Assembly (NCBI GenBank): GCA_937863945.1
Contig: CALMIB010000331.1
Coordinates: 1-17,417, forward strand
From: an uncultured Longilinea sp.
Lineage (GTDB): Bacteria; Chloroflexota; Anaerolineae; Anaerolineales; Anaerolineaceae
Length of the DNA: 17,417 bases
Direction: 5' to 3'
The first letter of the stretch is position 1, and every line of letters begins with the position of its first letter. Of the stretch, positions 10,496-17,417 are shown in pieces. Under the pieces are notes generated by a model. The model ran no database searches and was not told the origin of the DNA. It saw only the letters and a program-made list of their open reading frames with translations. A program made the translations under genes and the position numbers.

Positions 10496-11077
10496 ATGTC
10501 CACGCGCACGCTCTATCTCATCCGTCACGCCCAGCACGACCGCGCCAACCTCGACGGAGATGCGCTGGAAGGCAGCCTGACCCCCGCCGGAACGCAGCAG
10601 GCCGAAACCACCGCGCGCCGCCTGCAGGGACTGCCGGTGCAGGCGCTCTTTTCCAGCGACCTGCGCCGCGCACAGCAGACCGCTGAGGTCCTGGCGCACA
10701 GCTTTCCCAACCTGACCTTGCAATTGGACCCCGACCTGCGCGAGTGTGTGCCGGTCGTCCCGCCGCTGCTGTCGGATGATTTTCTCAACCTCGAGCCGGG
10801 CGAGGTGACCCGCGGGCATTACCAGGCCGAACGCGCCTTCACGCGCTACTTCCGCCGCGCCGGCGGCCGCGATTCTCACGCGCTTCTGGTGACGCACGGC
10901 AACCTGCTGCGCTACCTGGTGTGCCGCGCACTCGACCTGCCGCCCGAGCGCTGGACCAATTTCGAGATCAACAACTGCGGCATCACCGAAATCCTCATCG
11001 AGCATGACGGCCGCGTGCAACTGGTTTCGCACAACGATACCGGGCATCTGCCGCCTTATCTCAAAACCTTCCTGTGA
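10496..11077 (+). CDS. PGAM5-like histidine phosphatase family protein
   Basis: This 193-aa protein belongs to the phosphoglycerate-mutase-like histidine phosphatase superfamily. It has the LIRHAQHD signature with the phospho-acceptor His11, SSDLRRAQQTAE (53-64), the acid in RECVP (Glu83) and the second catalytic histidine in THGNLLRY (His134). The C-terminal part, VCRALDLPPERW (142-153), followed by an NNCGIT strand and a DTGHLPP end, resembles the eukaryotic protein phosphatase PGAM5 more than glycolytic mutases. A phosphoprotein or small phosphoester phosphatase is therefore more likely than a mutase, but the substrate is unknown. It heads a tight unit with the membrane protein 18 bases downstream and the hydrolase that overlaps that protein. 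The start is the first ATG with little Shine-Dalgarno sequence. Confidence 0.85.
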   Translation: MSTRTLYLIRHAQHDRANLDGDALEGSLTPAGTQQAETTARRLQGLPVQALFSSDLRRAQQTAEVLAHSFPNLTLQLDPDLRECVPVVPPLLSDDFLNLEPGEVTRGHYQAERAFTRYFRRAGGRDSHALLVTHGNLLRYLVCRALDLPPERWTNFEINNCGITEILIEHDGRVQLVSHNDTGHLPPYLKTFL

Positions 11078-11095
11078 ACCTGAAAGGAGTATGCC

Positions 11096-11626
11096 ATGAA
11101 CCCCAATAACCGCGGCTCGCTGGTTGCCGGCGTGATTTTAATCGGGCTGGGTGTGTTGTTTTTTCTCTTCAACCTTCTCCCCGGCGTCAATTTCAATAAG
11201 CTGTGGCCGGTAATCTTCATCCTGCTGGCGGCGGGCTTCTTTATTCCGCCGCTGCTCTGGCCGCAGCAGCGCCAGGAACTGTCAGGGCTGTTCATCCCCG
11301 GCTCCATCATGCTCATGCTCGGCCTGATCTTCTTCTACAATACCTTCACCAACGACTGGGCCTCCTGGGCTTACGTCTGGACGCTCATTCCCGGCGGCGT
11401 GGGGCTGGGGCTGTGCCTAGGCTCGTGGTACGGCGGATGGGGCAAGGATTCGATGGCGGTGGGCCAATGGATGCTGGCAATCAGCGTGCTGGTGTTTGGG
11501 CTGTTCGGTACGCTGTTTGGCAGCCCGGCGCTCAAGATCGCCGGCCCCATTCTGCTCATCCTGGCGGGCCTGCTGCTGATGGCGCGCGCCTTCCGCAAGC
11601 CGGGGTCAGGCCAGGTTAAGCCATGA
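11096..11626 (+). CDS. Six-helix membrane protein, LiaF-N/DUF5668-like repeats
   Basis: This 176-aa protein is almost entirely hydrophobic. Six likely transmembrane segments are seen at about residues 8-29, 36-55, 62-84, 88-112, 122-142 and 145-166. They fall into three loosely similar hairpins, each with a first helix rich in Gly/Leu/Phe (GVILIGLGVLFFLF; GSIMLMLGLIFFY; AISVLVFGLFGTLF) and a second ending in Gly-Leu-rich sequence. This resembles the LiaI/LiaF-type transmembrane repeats found in bacterial envelope-stress proteins, but no soluble domain is attached. The start has AAGGAG six bases upstream. Its stop overlaps the next gene's start by the ATGA arrangement, so the two are probably translationally coupled. 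Function unknown. Confidence 0.75.
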   Translation: MNPNNRGSLVAGVILIGLGVLFFLFNLLPGVNFNKLWPVIFILLAAGFFIPPLLWPQQRQELSGLFIPGSIMLMLGLIFFYNTFTNDWASWAYVWTLIPGGVGLGLCLGSWYGGWGKDSMAVGQWMLAISVLVFGLFGTLFGSPALKIAGPILLILAGLLLMARAFRKPGSGQVKP

Positions 11627-12309
11627 ACACGCAGCTCACCTGGTACGGGCACGCCGCGCTGGGGCTGAAGACCGGCGGTTTCGACGTGCTGGTGGACCCT
11701 TACTTCAGCGGCAACCCGGCCGCCAGCGCCAGAGCCGCCGACCTGCCGGCCGATTTCATTTTGGTGACGCACGGCCACGGCGACCATGTCGGCGATACGG
11801 TCGCCATTGCCAAACGCACCGGCGCGCTGGTGGTCAGCAACTTTGAAATTTGCAACTGGTTGGGCAAACAGGGCGTCAAGACGCACGGGCAGCACCTGGG
11901 CGGCGGGCATTTACACCCCTTTGGCTACCTCAAATTGACGCTGGCGCTGCACGGCTCGGCGCTGCCCGATGGCAGCTACGGCGGCAACCCGGCCGGCTTC
12001 CTGCTGACCACCAACGACGGGCGCAAGATTTACATGGCTGGCGATACCGGCCTGTTCGGCGACATGCGCCTGATCGGCGAGGAAGAGCTCGACCTGGCGG
12101 TCATCCCGATCGGCGACAATTACACCATGGGCCCGGCCGATGCGCTGCGCGCAGTGAAGCTGCTGCAACCAAAGCACGTCATCCCGATCCATTTCAACAC
12201 CTTCGATCTGATCGCGCAGGATGCGGTGGCCTGGGCCGAGCAGGTGGAGCGCGAAACCGGCGCGAAGGTGCACCTGCTGCGCCCGGGGCAGAGTTACACG
12301 GTGGCGTAA
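11623..12309 (+). CDS. UPF0173-type metal-dependent hydrolase (metallo-beta-lactamase fold)
   Basis: This 228-aa cytoplasmic protein belongs to the metallo-beta-lactamase superfamily branch annotated as UPF0173/YtkL-like metal-dependent hydrolases. The N-terminus (TWYGHAALGL, 6-15) is typical of this branch. The metal-binding motif is HGHGDH (50-55). Further ligand segments are MAGDTGLFGDM (138-148), IPIGDNYTMGPADA (161-174) and IPIHFNTF (187-194). All expected metal ligands appear intact and the length is that of the family. The physiological substrate is not known for the family. It is the last gene of the unit: the ATG overlaps the membrane protein stop, and a weak terminator hairpin follows at 12374-12390. 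Confidence 0.88.
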   Translation: MNTQLTWYGHAALGLKTGGFDVLVDPYFSGNPAASARAADLPADFILVTHGHGDHVGDTVAIAKRTGALVVSNFEICNWLGKQGVKTHGQHLGGGHLHPFGYLKLTLALHGSALPDGSYGGNPAGFLLTTNDGRKIYMAGDTGLFGDMRLIGEEELDLAVIPIGDNYTMGPADALRAVKLLQPKHVIPIHFNTFDLIAQDAVAWAEQVERETGAKVHLLRPGQSYTVA

Positions 12310-12333
12310 GACCGCCGTTTTCACGCGCACGCG

Positions 12334-12428
12334 GGTAGGGGGCACGGCTAGGCAGGCAACGGCCAATCCGGGCACGGCTGAGCCGTTTTTGACTGCGTTG
12401 ATTTGATCCTTGCCGCCGTGCCCCTACC
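12334..12428. repeat. 95-bp intergenic inverted-repeat element
   Basis: GGTAGGGGGCACGGC (12334-12348) and GCCGTGCCCCTACC (12415-12428) are inverted copies that differ by one extra G. They enclose about 66 bases that include a small hairpin followed by T residues. The arrangement looks like a small miniature-transposon-type or palindromic intergenic repeat. No target duplication was obvious. It occupies much of the gap between the hydrolase and HMG-CoA reductase genes; the rest up to 12502 shows nothing I recognise. Confidence 0.55.
12374..12390 (+). terminator. Weak Rho-independent terminator after the hydrolase gene
   Basis: ACGGC-TGA-GCCGT forms a 5-bp stem with a 3-base loop and runs directly into TTTTT (12386-12390). 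It lies 65 bases past the hydrolase stop codon in the correct orientation, inside the inverted-repeat element. The short stem keeps confidence low. Confidence 0.4.
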
Positions 12429-12502
12429 ATCGTTTCGGGTGAGGCGGGCCTGAATCACGAATACCGAATCAATGCTTCACCATGCACCCTTCACGCTCTT
12501 TC

Positions 12503-12535
12503 TGATAGCTTTTGCCAGACCCCCACGGGTATGAT
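12503..12535 (+). promoter_or_regulatory. Promoter-like motif upstream of HMG-CoA reductase
   Basis: TGATAGCTTTTG (12503-12514) is followed after 15 bases by TATGAT (12530-12535; 5 of 6 to a -10 box). The same 12-base string at the same distance from a -10-like TATATT occurs upstream of the DUF35 gene. A start near 12542 would give a leader of about 22 nt carrying the AGGAGG of the reductase gene. The upstream box does not look like a standard -35. Confidence 0.5.
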
Positions 12536-12563
12536 TCGCTCAAACTTCACACCAGGAGGCCGC

Positions 12564-13835
<1,272 letters not shown>

Positions 13836-13836
13836 G

Positions 13837-13868
13837 ATTCACCACGGAGACACGGAGAACACGGAGAA
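13837..13868 (+). repeat. Left terminal inverted repeat (9-bp-periodic CACGGAGA type)
   Basis: This copy begins ATTCACCACGGAG and continues as near-tandem 9-base units with an ACGGAGA core. It is followed by a purine-rich stretch (to about 13895). It pairs with 14319-14350. Confidence 0.8.
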
Positions 13869-13923
13869 GAGTTTTTAAAGAGGGAAGAGAAGAGTACTTA
13901 CCCAAAACTCGAAGGGTGGGGAT

Positions 13924-14294
13924 ATGTTTCATGAGGAATTAACCCGGAAAATCATCGGCGCAGCCATCGAAGTCCACAAGCAATTGGGTCCCGGTCTTCT
14001 TGAAAGCGTTTACCAGGCTTGTCTGGCCAGAGAATTGGATTTGACCGGTCTTCATTTCGAACAGCAAAAAGATTTGCCGGTTGAGTATAAAGGCGTAAGA
14101 TTGGAAAGTGGACTGAGATTGGATTTTATCGTGGAAACAAGGTTGTCATCGAAATCAAATCCATCGACGCCCTCCATCCAATTCACGAAGCCCAATTGCT
14201 CACTTATTTGAAACTCACAGGATGCAAAGTTGGTCTATTAATCAATTTCAACGTTACCGTTCTCACGAAAGGCATTGTCCGAAAAGTATTATGA
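13924..14294 (+). pseudogene. GxxExxY-family PD-(D/E)XK-like protein, frameshifted
   Basis: The gene begins MFHEELTRKIIGAAIEVHKQ and contains the family signature GLLESVY (GxxExxY). The acidic metal-ligand segment LRLDFIVE follows. The first frame then ends early at 14211. If one A is restored in the AAA run at 14135-14137, the frame continues as NKVVIEIKSIDALHPIHEAQ and on through a typical family C-terminus to TGA at 14292-14294. That gives about 123 aa, the usual family length. The catalytic-looking D and E-x-K of a PD-(D/E)XK nuclease fold lie on either side of the frameshift. The lesion may be real decay or a homopolymer sequencing error. A GGTGGGG ribosome binding site precedes the ATG. 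The family's role is unknown. Its low GC and the flanking inverted repeats suggest it arrived horizontally between two mevalonate genes. Confidence 0.85.
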
Positions 14295-14318
14295 TGCGTT
14301 CTTTATCAAATCCATTTT

Positions 14319-14350
14319 TTCTCCGTGCCCTCCGTGTCTCCGTGGTGAAT
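14319..14350 (-). repeat. Right terminal inverted repeat of the GxxExxY element
   Basis: This is the inverted copy of the left end, with two adjacent mismatches (GG for AA). It shows the same 9-base periodicity on the plus strand (TTCTCCGTG, CCCTCCGTG, TCTCCGTGG). Confidence 0.8.
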
Positions 14351-14381
14351 CTTCCTCTTGGAAATAATTAAGGAATAGCCT

Positions 14382-15452
14382 ATGGAAAATCAATCCTCCC
14401 GCTTACTCAAACCCGACCGCCCGGTCGGCATCGTCGGCTACGGTGCCTACGTCCCGCGCTACCGCCTGCCCGCCGCCGAAGTGGCCCGCGTGTGGACCGG
14501 CAGCAAAGGCGGCCTGCCCGTCAAAGAAAAGGCCGTGCCCGGGCTCGACGAAGACGTCATCACCATGTCGATCGAAGCCGCCCGCAACGCCATCGCCCGC
14601 GCCCACATCGACCCGGCCGAACTGCGCGCCGTGTGGGTCGGCTCCGAATCGCACCCCTACGCCGTCAAACCCACCGGCACGGTCGTCGCCGAAGCCATCG
14701 GCGCCTCTGAAGATATCCAGGCGGCCGACTGGCAGTTCGCCTGCAAGGCCGGCACCGAAGCATTGGTCGCCGCCATCGGCATGGTCGGCTCGGGCATGGC
14801 GCGTTACGCCCTGGCCGCCGGCATGGACACCGCCCAGGGCCGCCCCGGCGACGCGCTCGAATACACCGCCGGCGCGGGCGGCGCGGCCTTCATCGTTGGC
14901 CCGGCCGAAGAGTCCGTCGTCAACATTGAAGCCACCTATTCCTTCGTCACCGACACGCCCGACTTCTGGCGCCGCCAGCACGCTCACTACCCCGAGCACG
15001 GCCAGCGCTTCACCGGCGAACCGGCCTACTTCAAGCACATTTCCACTGCCGGCGAGCGCCTGATGCAGGAACTGGACGTCACCGCCGCCGACTTCGAGTA
15101 CGCCGTCTTCCACCAGCCCAACGCCAAATTCCCGCAGCGCGTCGGGCAGATGCTCGGCTTCAGCCCCGAACAGATCCAGACCGGGCTGCTCGTGCCGGTC
15201 ATCGGCAACACCTATGCCGGCGCGGCCCTGATCGGCCTGACCGCCGTGCTGGACGTGGCCAAACCCGGCGACCGCATCCTGATGGTTTCGTTCGGCTCCG
15301 GCGCCGGCTCGGATGCCTTCATGCTGCGCGTCACCGGGCGCATCGCCGACCACCGCGACGCCGCCCCCAAAACCGCCGACTACATCGCCCGCCGCACCGA
15401 GATCGACTACGCCACCTACGTGCGCTACCGCGGCAAGCTGTTGACCGAATAG
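14382..15452 (+). CDS. Hydroxymethylglutaryl-CoA synthase, archaeal type
   Basis: It condenses acetyl-CoA with acetoacetyl-CoA to give HMG-CoA, the substrate of the reductase upstream. The 356-aa protein follows the archaeal rather than the S. aureus/eukaryotic pattern: VGIVGYGAYVPRYRL at the N-terminus, GSESHPYAVKPTGT (87-100), FACKAGTEAL (119-128), FHQPNAKFP (243-251) and GNTYAGAALIGL (275-286). The catalytic triad can be placed at Glu89, Cys121 and His244, with spacing close to Glu79/Cys111/His233 of the well-studied MvaS enzymes. The ATG has AAGGAA upstream. The thiolase homologue follows after 10 bases, and a DUF35 gene lies further down. In methanogenic archaea these three proteins form a complex that channels acetoacetyl-CoA. 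The gene is separated from the reductase by the GxxExxY element. Confidence 0.93.
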   Translation: MENQSSRLLKPDRPVGIVGYGAYVPRYRLPAAEVARVWTGSKGGLPVKEKAVPGLDEDVITMSIEAARNAIARAHIDPAELRAVWVGSESHPYAVKPTGTVVAEAIGASEDIQAADWQFACKAGTEALVAAIGMVGSGMARYALAAGMDTAQGRPGDALEYTAGAGGAAFIVGPAEESVVNIEATYSFVTDTPDFWRRQHAHYPEHGQRFTGEPAYFKHISTAGERLMQELDVTAADFEYAVFHQPNAKFPQRVGQMLGFSPEQIQTGLLVPVIGNTYAGAALIGLTAVLDVAKPGDRILMVSFGSGAGSDAFMLRVTGRIADHRDAAPKTADYIARRTEIDYATYVRYRGKLLTE

Positions 15453-15462
15453 GAGGCCCACC

Positions 15463-16617
15463 ATGCGTGAAGTAGTCATAGCCGGGGTCGGGCAGACCCC
15501 CGTGGGCGAACACTGGGAGCTTTCGCTGCGCTCGCTGGCGCACCGCGCCCTTTCGGCCGCGCGCAAGGATGCAGGCGATATGCGTCCCGAAGCTCTATAC
15601 ATCGGCAACCTGCTGGCGCCGGTGCTCTCGCATCAGGCCAATTTGGGCTCGCTGGTGGCCGGCAACAGCGGCCTGGAAGGCATCGAAGCCGTCACCGTCG
15701 AGGCCGGCGAAGCTTCCGGCGCGGGCGCCCTGCGCGTGGGCTACCTGGCGGTGGCCAGCGGCCTGATCGATTGCGCGCTGGTGCTGGGCGTCGAAAAATA
15801 CACCGACGCGGTCGGCCCGCAAACCGAGGCCGCCGTCAGCCAGGTGTTGGACATGGATTACGAGGGCATGCAGGGCCTGACCCCCTCCGGGCTGGCCGGG
15901 CTGGTGGCGCAGCGCTACTTATATGAAACCGGCGCGCCGCGAAGCGCGTTGATGCCCCTGGCGCTGATCGCGCACGAGAACGGCGCGGGTAACCCCAATG
16001 CCATGTACCGCAAGGCGATCAAACCGGCCGTGTATGAGAACGCTGAAGTCACCGCCGACCCGCTGAACATGTTCGACATTGCCCCCTACGCCGACGGCGC
16101 CGCCGCCGTGCTGTTAACCACGCCGGAGAAGTTGAGCGACGCACAGCGCGACCGCGCCGTGCGCGTGACCGGCTCGGCCGTCTCGATTGACACGCTGGCG
16201 CTGCACGACCGCCGCGATCCGCTGGCCTTCGAAGCCGCCCGCCGCGCCGCGGCTGCCGCCTGCGCACAGGCCGGCGTGCTGCCGGGCGAGATGGACCTGT
16301 TCGAGACCTGGGACAGCAGTTCGATCTACGCGCTGCTCACGCTCGAAGCGGTCGGCCTGGCGCCGCGCGGCGAAGCCTGGAAGCTGGCGCAGGCCGGCGA
16401 ATTCAGCCTGCGCGGGCGCATGCCCATCCTCACCCTGGGCGGCAACAAGGCGCGCGGCTACCCGCTGGGCGCCGCCGGCGTGTACCAGGTGGTCGAAGCG
16501 GCGCTGCAACTGCGCGGCGAAGCCGGAGCGAACCAGATCCCCGGCGCCAAGCGCGCCCTCACCCTGGCCCTGGGCGGCCCGGCCTCCACGGCGATTGCGC
16601 ACGTGTTGGAAAGATAA
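15463..16617 (+). CDS. Archaeal-type thiolase homologue lacking the usual catalytic residues
   Basis: This 384-aa protein has the thiolase fold of the archaeal / SCP-x-like branch: VVIAGVGQTPVG at the N-terminus, RVGYLAVASG (91-100), DIAPYADGAAAV (205-216) and GGNKARGYPLGAAGV (326-340). Its position after HMG-CoA synthase suggests a role in acetoacetyl-CoA supply. However, the nucleophilic Cys expected in the VEAACASG-like segment is Glu83 (VEAGEASG). The His of the usual HDCF-type motif is Trp283 (ETWDSSS). The His of GHPxGATG is Tyr333 (GYPLGAAG). The fold signatures and uninterrupted frame argue against simple decay. It may be a non-catalytic scaffold in an HMG-CoA synthase / DUF35 complex or use other chemistry. 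AGGAGG overlaps the synthase stop codon, so the two are translationally coupled. Calling it acetyl-CoA acetyltransferase would overstate what the sequence supports. Confidence 0.85.
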   Translation: MREVVIAGVGQTPVGEHWELSLRSLAHRALSAARKDAGDMRPEALYIGNLLAPVLSHQANLGSLVAGNSGLEGIEAVTVEAGEASGAGALRVGYLAVASGLIDCALVLGVEKYTDAVGPQTEAAVSQVLDMDYEGMQGLTPSGLAGLVAQRYLYETGAPRSALMPLALIAHENGAGNPNAMYRKAIKPAVYENAEVTADPLNMFDIAPYADGAAAVLLTTPEKLSDAQRDRAVRVTGSAVSIDTLALHDRRDPLAFEAARRAAAAACAQAGVLPGEMDLFETWDSSSIYALLTLEAVGLAPRGEAWKLAQAGEFSLRGRMPILTLGGNKARGYPLGAAGVYQVVEAALQLRGEAGANQIPGAKRALTLALGGPASTAIAHVLER

Positions 16618-16623
16618 GAGAGG

Positions 16624-16870
16624 ATTACCACAGACACAGAGGACACAGAGAAGAAAAAGGATAAAAGAGGCGAAAAGAATAAACACTCTTCTCCCTAAAC
16701 CATCTGCTCCGTGCTCTCCGTGTCTCCGTGGTTATTTCTCCTCTTCTCCTTCTTATCATTTACTCAGTGTGCTCTGTGTCTGTGGTTATTTTCCTTCCTT
16801 TGTTTTTCGCTTCTCCTCTTTTCTCTTTATAATCTTCTCCGTGTACTCCATGTCTCAGTGGTTAATTTCC
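16624..16870. repeat. Gene-less inverted-repeat cluster related to the GxxExxY element ends
   Basis: A left-end copy (16624-16650, ACCACAGACACAGAG type) pairs with an inverted copy at 16763-16789, matching 24 of 27 positions. A further right-end-type copy lies inside (about 16705-16735, CTCCGTGTCTCCGTGG type) and another outside (about 16834-16865). Pyrimidine-rich filler separates them. The units have the same 9-base periodicity as the ends of the element at 13837. The cluster begins seven bases after the thiolase stop codon. No gene is present, so it resembles a solo or nested remnant. It fills most of the gap between the thiolase homologue and DUF35 genes. Confidence 0.7.
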
Positions 16871-16876
16871 CCTCTT

Positions 16877-16909
16877 TGATAGCTTTTGAGAGTCTCTCCC
16901 CGGTATATT
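16877..16909 (+). promoter_or_regulatory. Promoter-like motif upstream of the DUF35 gene
   Basis: TGATAGCTTTTG (16877-16888) and a -10-like TATATT (16904-16909; 5 of 6) have the same 15-base spacing as the motif before HMG-CoA reductase. Between them AG, several alternate C positions and GGTAT also agree with that copy. A start near 16916 would give a leader of about 59 nt containing two palindromes. It implies that the DUF35 gene and whatever follows can be transcribed separately from the synthase and thiolase genes. Confidence 0.45.
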
Positions 16910-16920
16910 GATAGCCGCTG

Positions 16921-16952
16921 ACAGGCCGCGGCCTGTATATTGGTTGAACCAA
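16921..16952. promoter_or_regulatory. Two adjacent palindromes in the leader of the DUF35 gene (possible operator)
   Basis: ACAGGCCGCGGCCTGT (16921-16936) is a perfect 16-bp palindrome. Three bases later TTGGTT-G-AACCAA (16940-16952) is a second perfect dyad. They sit just after the predicted start point, a usual place for a repressor operator; they could also fold as RNA hairpins ahead of the ribosome binding site. No regulator was recognised. Confidence 0.45.
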
Positions 16953-16974
16953 CCTATTTGAGGAGATTTGATTC

Positions 16975-17382
16975 ATGGAAATACCGCGCCACTGGCGTTT
17001 GAAGAAACAACGCTATGCCCTGGTGGGCGAAGAATGCCCGCATTGCCAGGCCAAGCTCTTCCCCCCGCGCGACGTGTGCCCCGAATGCGGCAAGGAAGCC
17101 AAGGAACCTTACGCCTTCAGCGGCAAGGGCACCGTCTTTTCTTACACCGTAATGCACGACGCGCCTACCGGCTATGAAACCACCACCCCCTACGCTGTGG
17201 CGCTGGTGAAACTGGCCGAAGGCCCGGTGGTCACCGCCCAGCTCACCGACCTGGGCGAACAGTCTGTTGAGATCGGCATGCCGGTCGAGATGGTCACCCG
17301 CAAACTGCGCGACGACGGCAGCCAGCGGGGGATGCTGGTGTATGGATATAAGTTCCGACCATTGGGACTTGGTCCGCACTAG
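16975..17382 (+). CDS. Zn-ribbon / OB-fold protein (DUF35 family), acyl-CoA binding partner
   Basis: This 135-aa protein has the DUF35 layout. A short N-terminal helix is followed by a rubredoxin-like zinc ribbon with Cys21, Cys24, Cys35 and Cys38 (CPHC and CPEC). An OB-fold then runs from GKGTVFSYTVMHD (about 50-62) to the C-terminus. Members usually sit beside thiolase-like genes. In the methanogen HMG-CoA synthase / thiolase complex, the DUF35 protein bridges the two enzymes and helps form the shared CoA-binding site. Here it is the third piece of that set and probably does the same. The ATG has GAGGAG nine bases upstream. It is separated from the thiolase homologue by 357 bases of repeats and a promoter-like motif, which is looser than in archaeal operons. 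Confidence 0.88.
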   Translation: MEIPRHWRLKKQRYALVGEECPHCQAKLFPPRDVCPECGKEAKEPYAFSGKGTVFSYTVMHDAPTGYETTTPYAVALVKLAEGPVVTAQLTDLGEQSVEIGMPVEMVTRKLRDDGSQRGMLVYGYKFRPLGLGPH

Positions 17383-17400
17383 GTCGTTGCCGAATCATCT

Positions 17401-17407
17401 GGAGGAG
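17401..17407 (+). promoter_or_regulatory. Ribosome binding site of a gene beyond the right edge
   Basis: GGAGGAG lies 18 bases after the DUF35 stop codon and resembles the ribosome binding site of that gene. The start codon of the next gene would be just outside the window, so the transcription unit probably continues. Confidence 0.4.
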
Positions 17408-17417
17408 ATTTAAACGG

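Larger units (their letters stand above)
13837..14350. mobile_element. 514-bp inverted-repeat element carrying a GxxExxY gene
   Basis: The unit is bounded by inverted copies of a 32-bp sequence (13837-13868 and 14319-14350) that match at 30 of 32 positions. It carries a single low-GC gene of the GxxExxY family, which stands out from its GC-rich neighbours. It starts one base after the HMG-CoA reductase stop codon and ends 31 bases before the HMG-CoA synthase gene. No transposase is present and no target-site duplication was seen. The mobile nature is inferred from the inverted ends, the foreign base composition and the related gene-less copy at 16624. Confidence 0.6.

Noticed and set aside
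10195..10580. Short Ser/Pro/Leu-rich plus-strand open frames in the pyrimidine-rich tract
   Set aside because: The peptides simply reflect C/T-rich low-complexity repeats, and there is no start signal.
13837..14350. Reading the paired repeats around the GxxExxY gene as a CRISPR array or toxin-antitoxin locus
   Set aside because: The repeats are inverted ends without spacers of regular size, and there is only one cargo gene with no partner.
16711..16911. Short open frames across the repeat cluster upstream of DUF35
   Set aside because: They translate the 9-bp repeats and pyrimidine filler and do not look like a protein family.

Overview
The window looks like a piece of chromosome from a GC-rich anaerobic bacterium, most likely a member of the Chloroflexota (Anaerolineae-like). 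This is inferred from gene content: a Hyb-type membrane-bound [NiFe] hydrogenase, a single-chain pyruvate:ferredoxin oxidoreductase (PFOR), and an archaeal-style mevalonate entry cluster (class II HMG-CoA reductase, archaeal-type HMG-CoA synthase, thiolase homologue, Zn-ribbon/OB-fold DUF35 protein) in a bacterial genome with recognisable sigma70-like promoters. No rRNA, tRNA or CRISPR array was seen.

Layout. Positions 1-2175 (minus strand) hold the start of a hydrogenase operon in the order small subunit, HybA-type ferredoxin, HybB-type membrane subunit (cut by the window edge). A good extended -10 promoter lies at 2299-2327. Positions 2581-5097 (minus) encode a P2-like cation-pumping P-type ATPase with its own promoter. 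Positions 5288-9950 (minus) encode PFOR followed by a dihydroorotate-dehydrogenase-like flavoprotein; a perfect 13-bp hairpin separates the two genes, a terminator follows the second, and a perfect TGTGA-N6-TCACA (CRP/FNR-type) palindrome sits upstream of PFOR. Positions 10496-12309 (plus) form a three-gene unit: PGAM5-like histidine phosphatase, six-helix membrane protein and UPF0173-type metallo-hydrolase. Positions 12564-17382 (plus) are the mevalonate cluster, which continues past the right edge.

The mevalonate cluster is interrupted twice by repeat elements that begin within a few bases of a stop codon. One (13837-14350) is a 514-bp unit with 32-bp terminal inverted repeats (30/32 matching) around a frameshifted GxxExxY / PD-(D/E)XK gene. 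The other (16624-16870) is a gene-less relative. Both have a degenerate 9-bp periodicity, as does a pyrimidine-rich stretch at 10296-10450.

How the genes fit together: PFOR makes acetyl-CoA and reduced ferredoxin, the hydrogenase handles H2, and acetyl-CoA feeds HMG-CoA and mevalonate synthesis for isoprenoids. The most unusual points are a thiolase homologue in which the catalytic cysteine and both catalytic histidines appear to be replaced (Glu83, Trp283, Tyr333), the GxxExxY inverted-repeat element, and a shared promoter-like motif in front of the HMG-CoA reductase and DUF35 genes.
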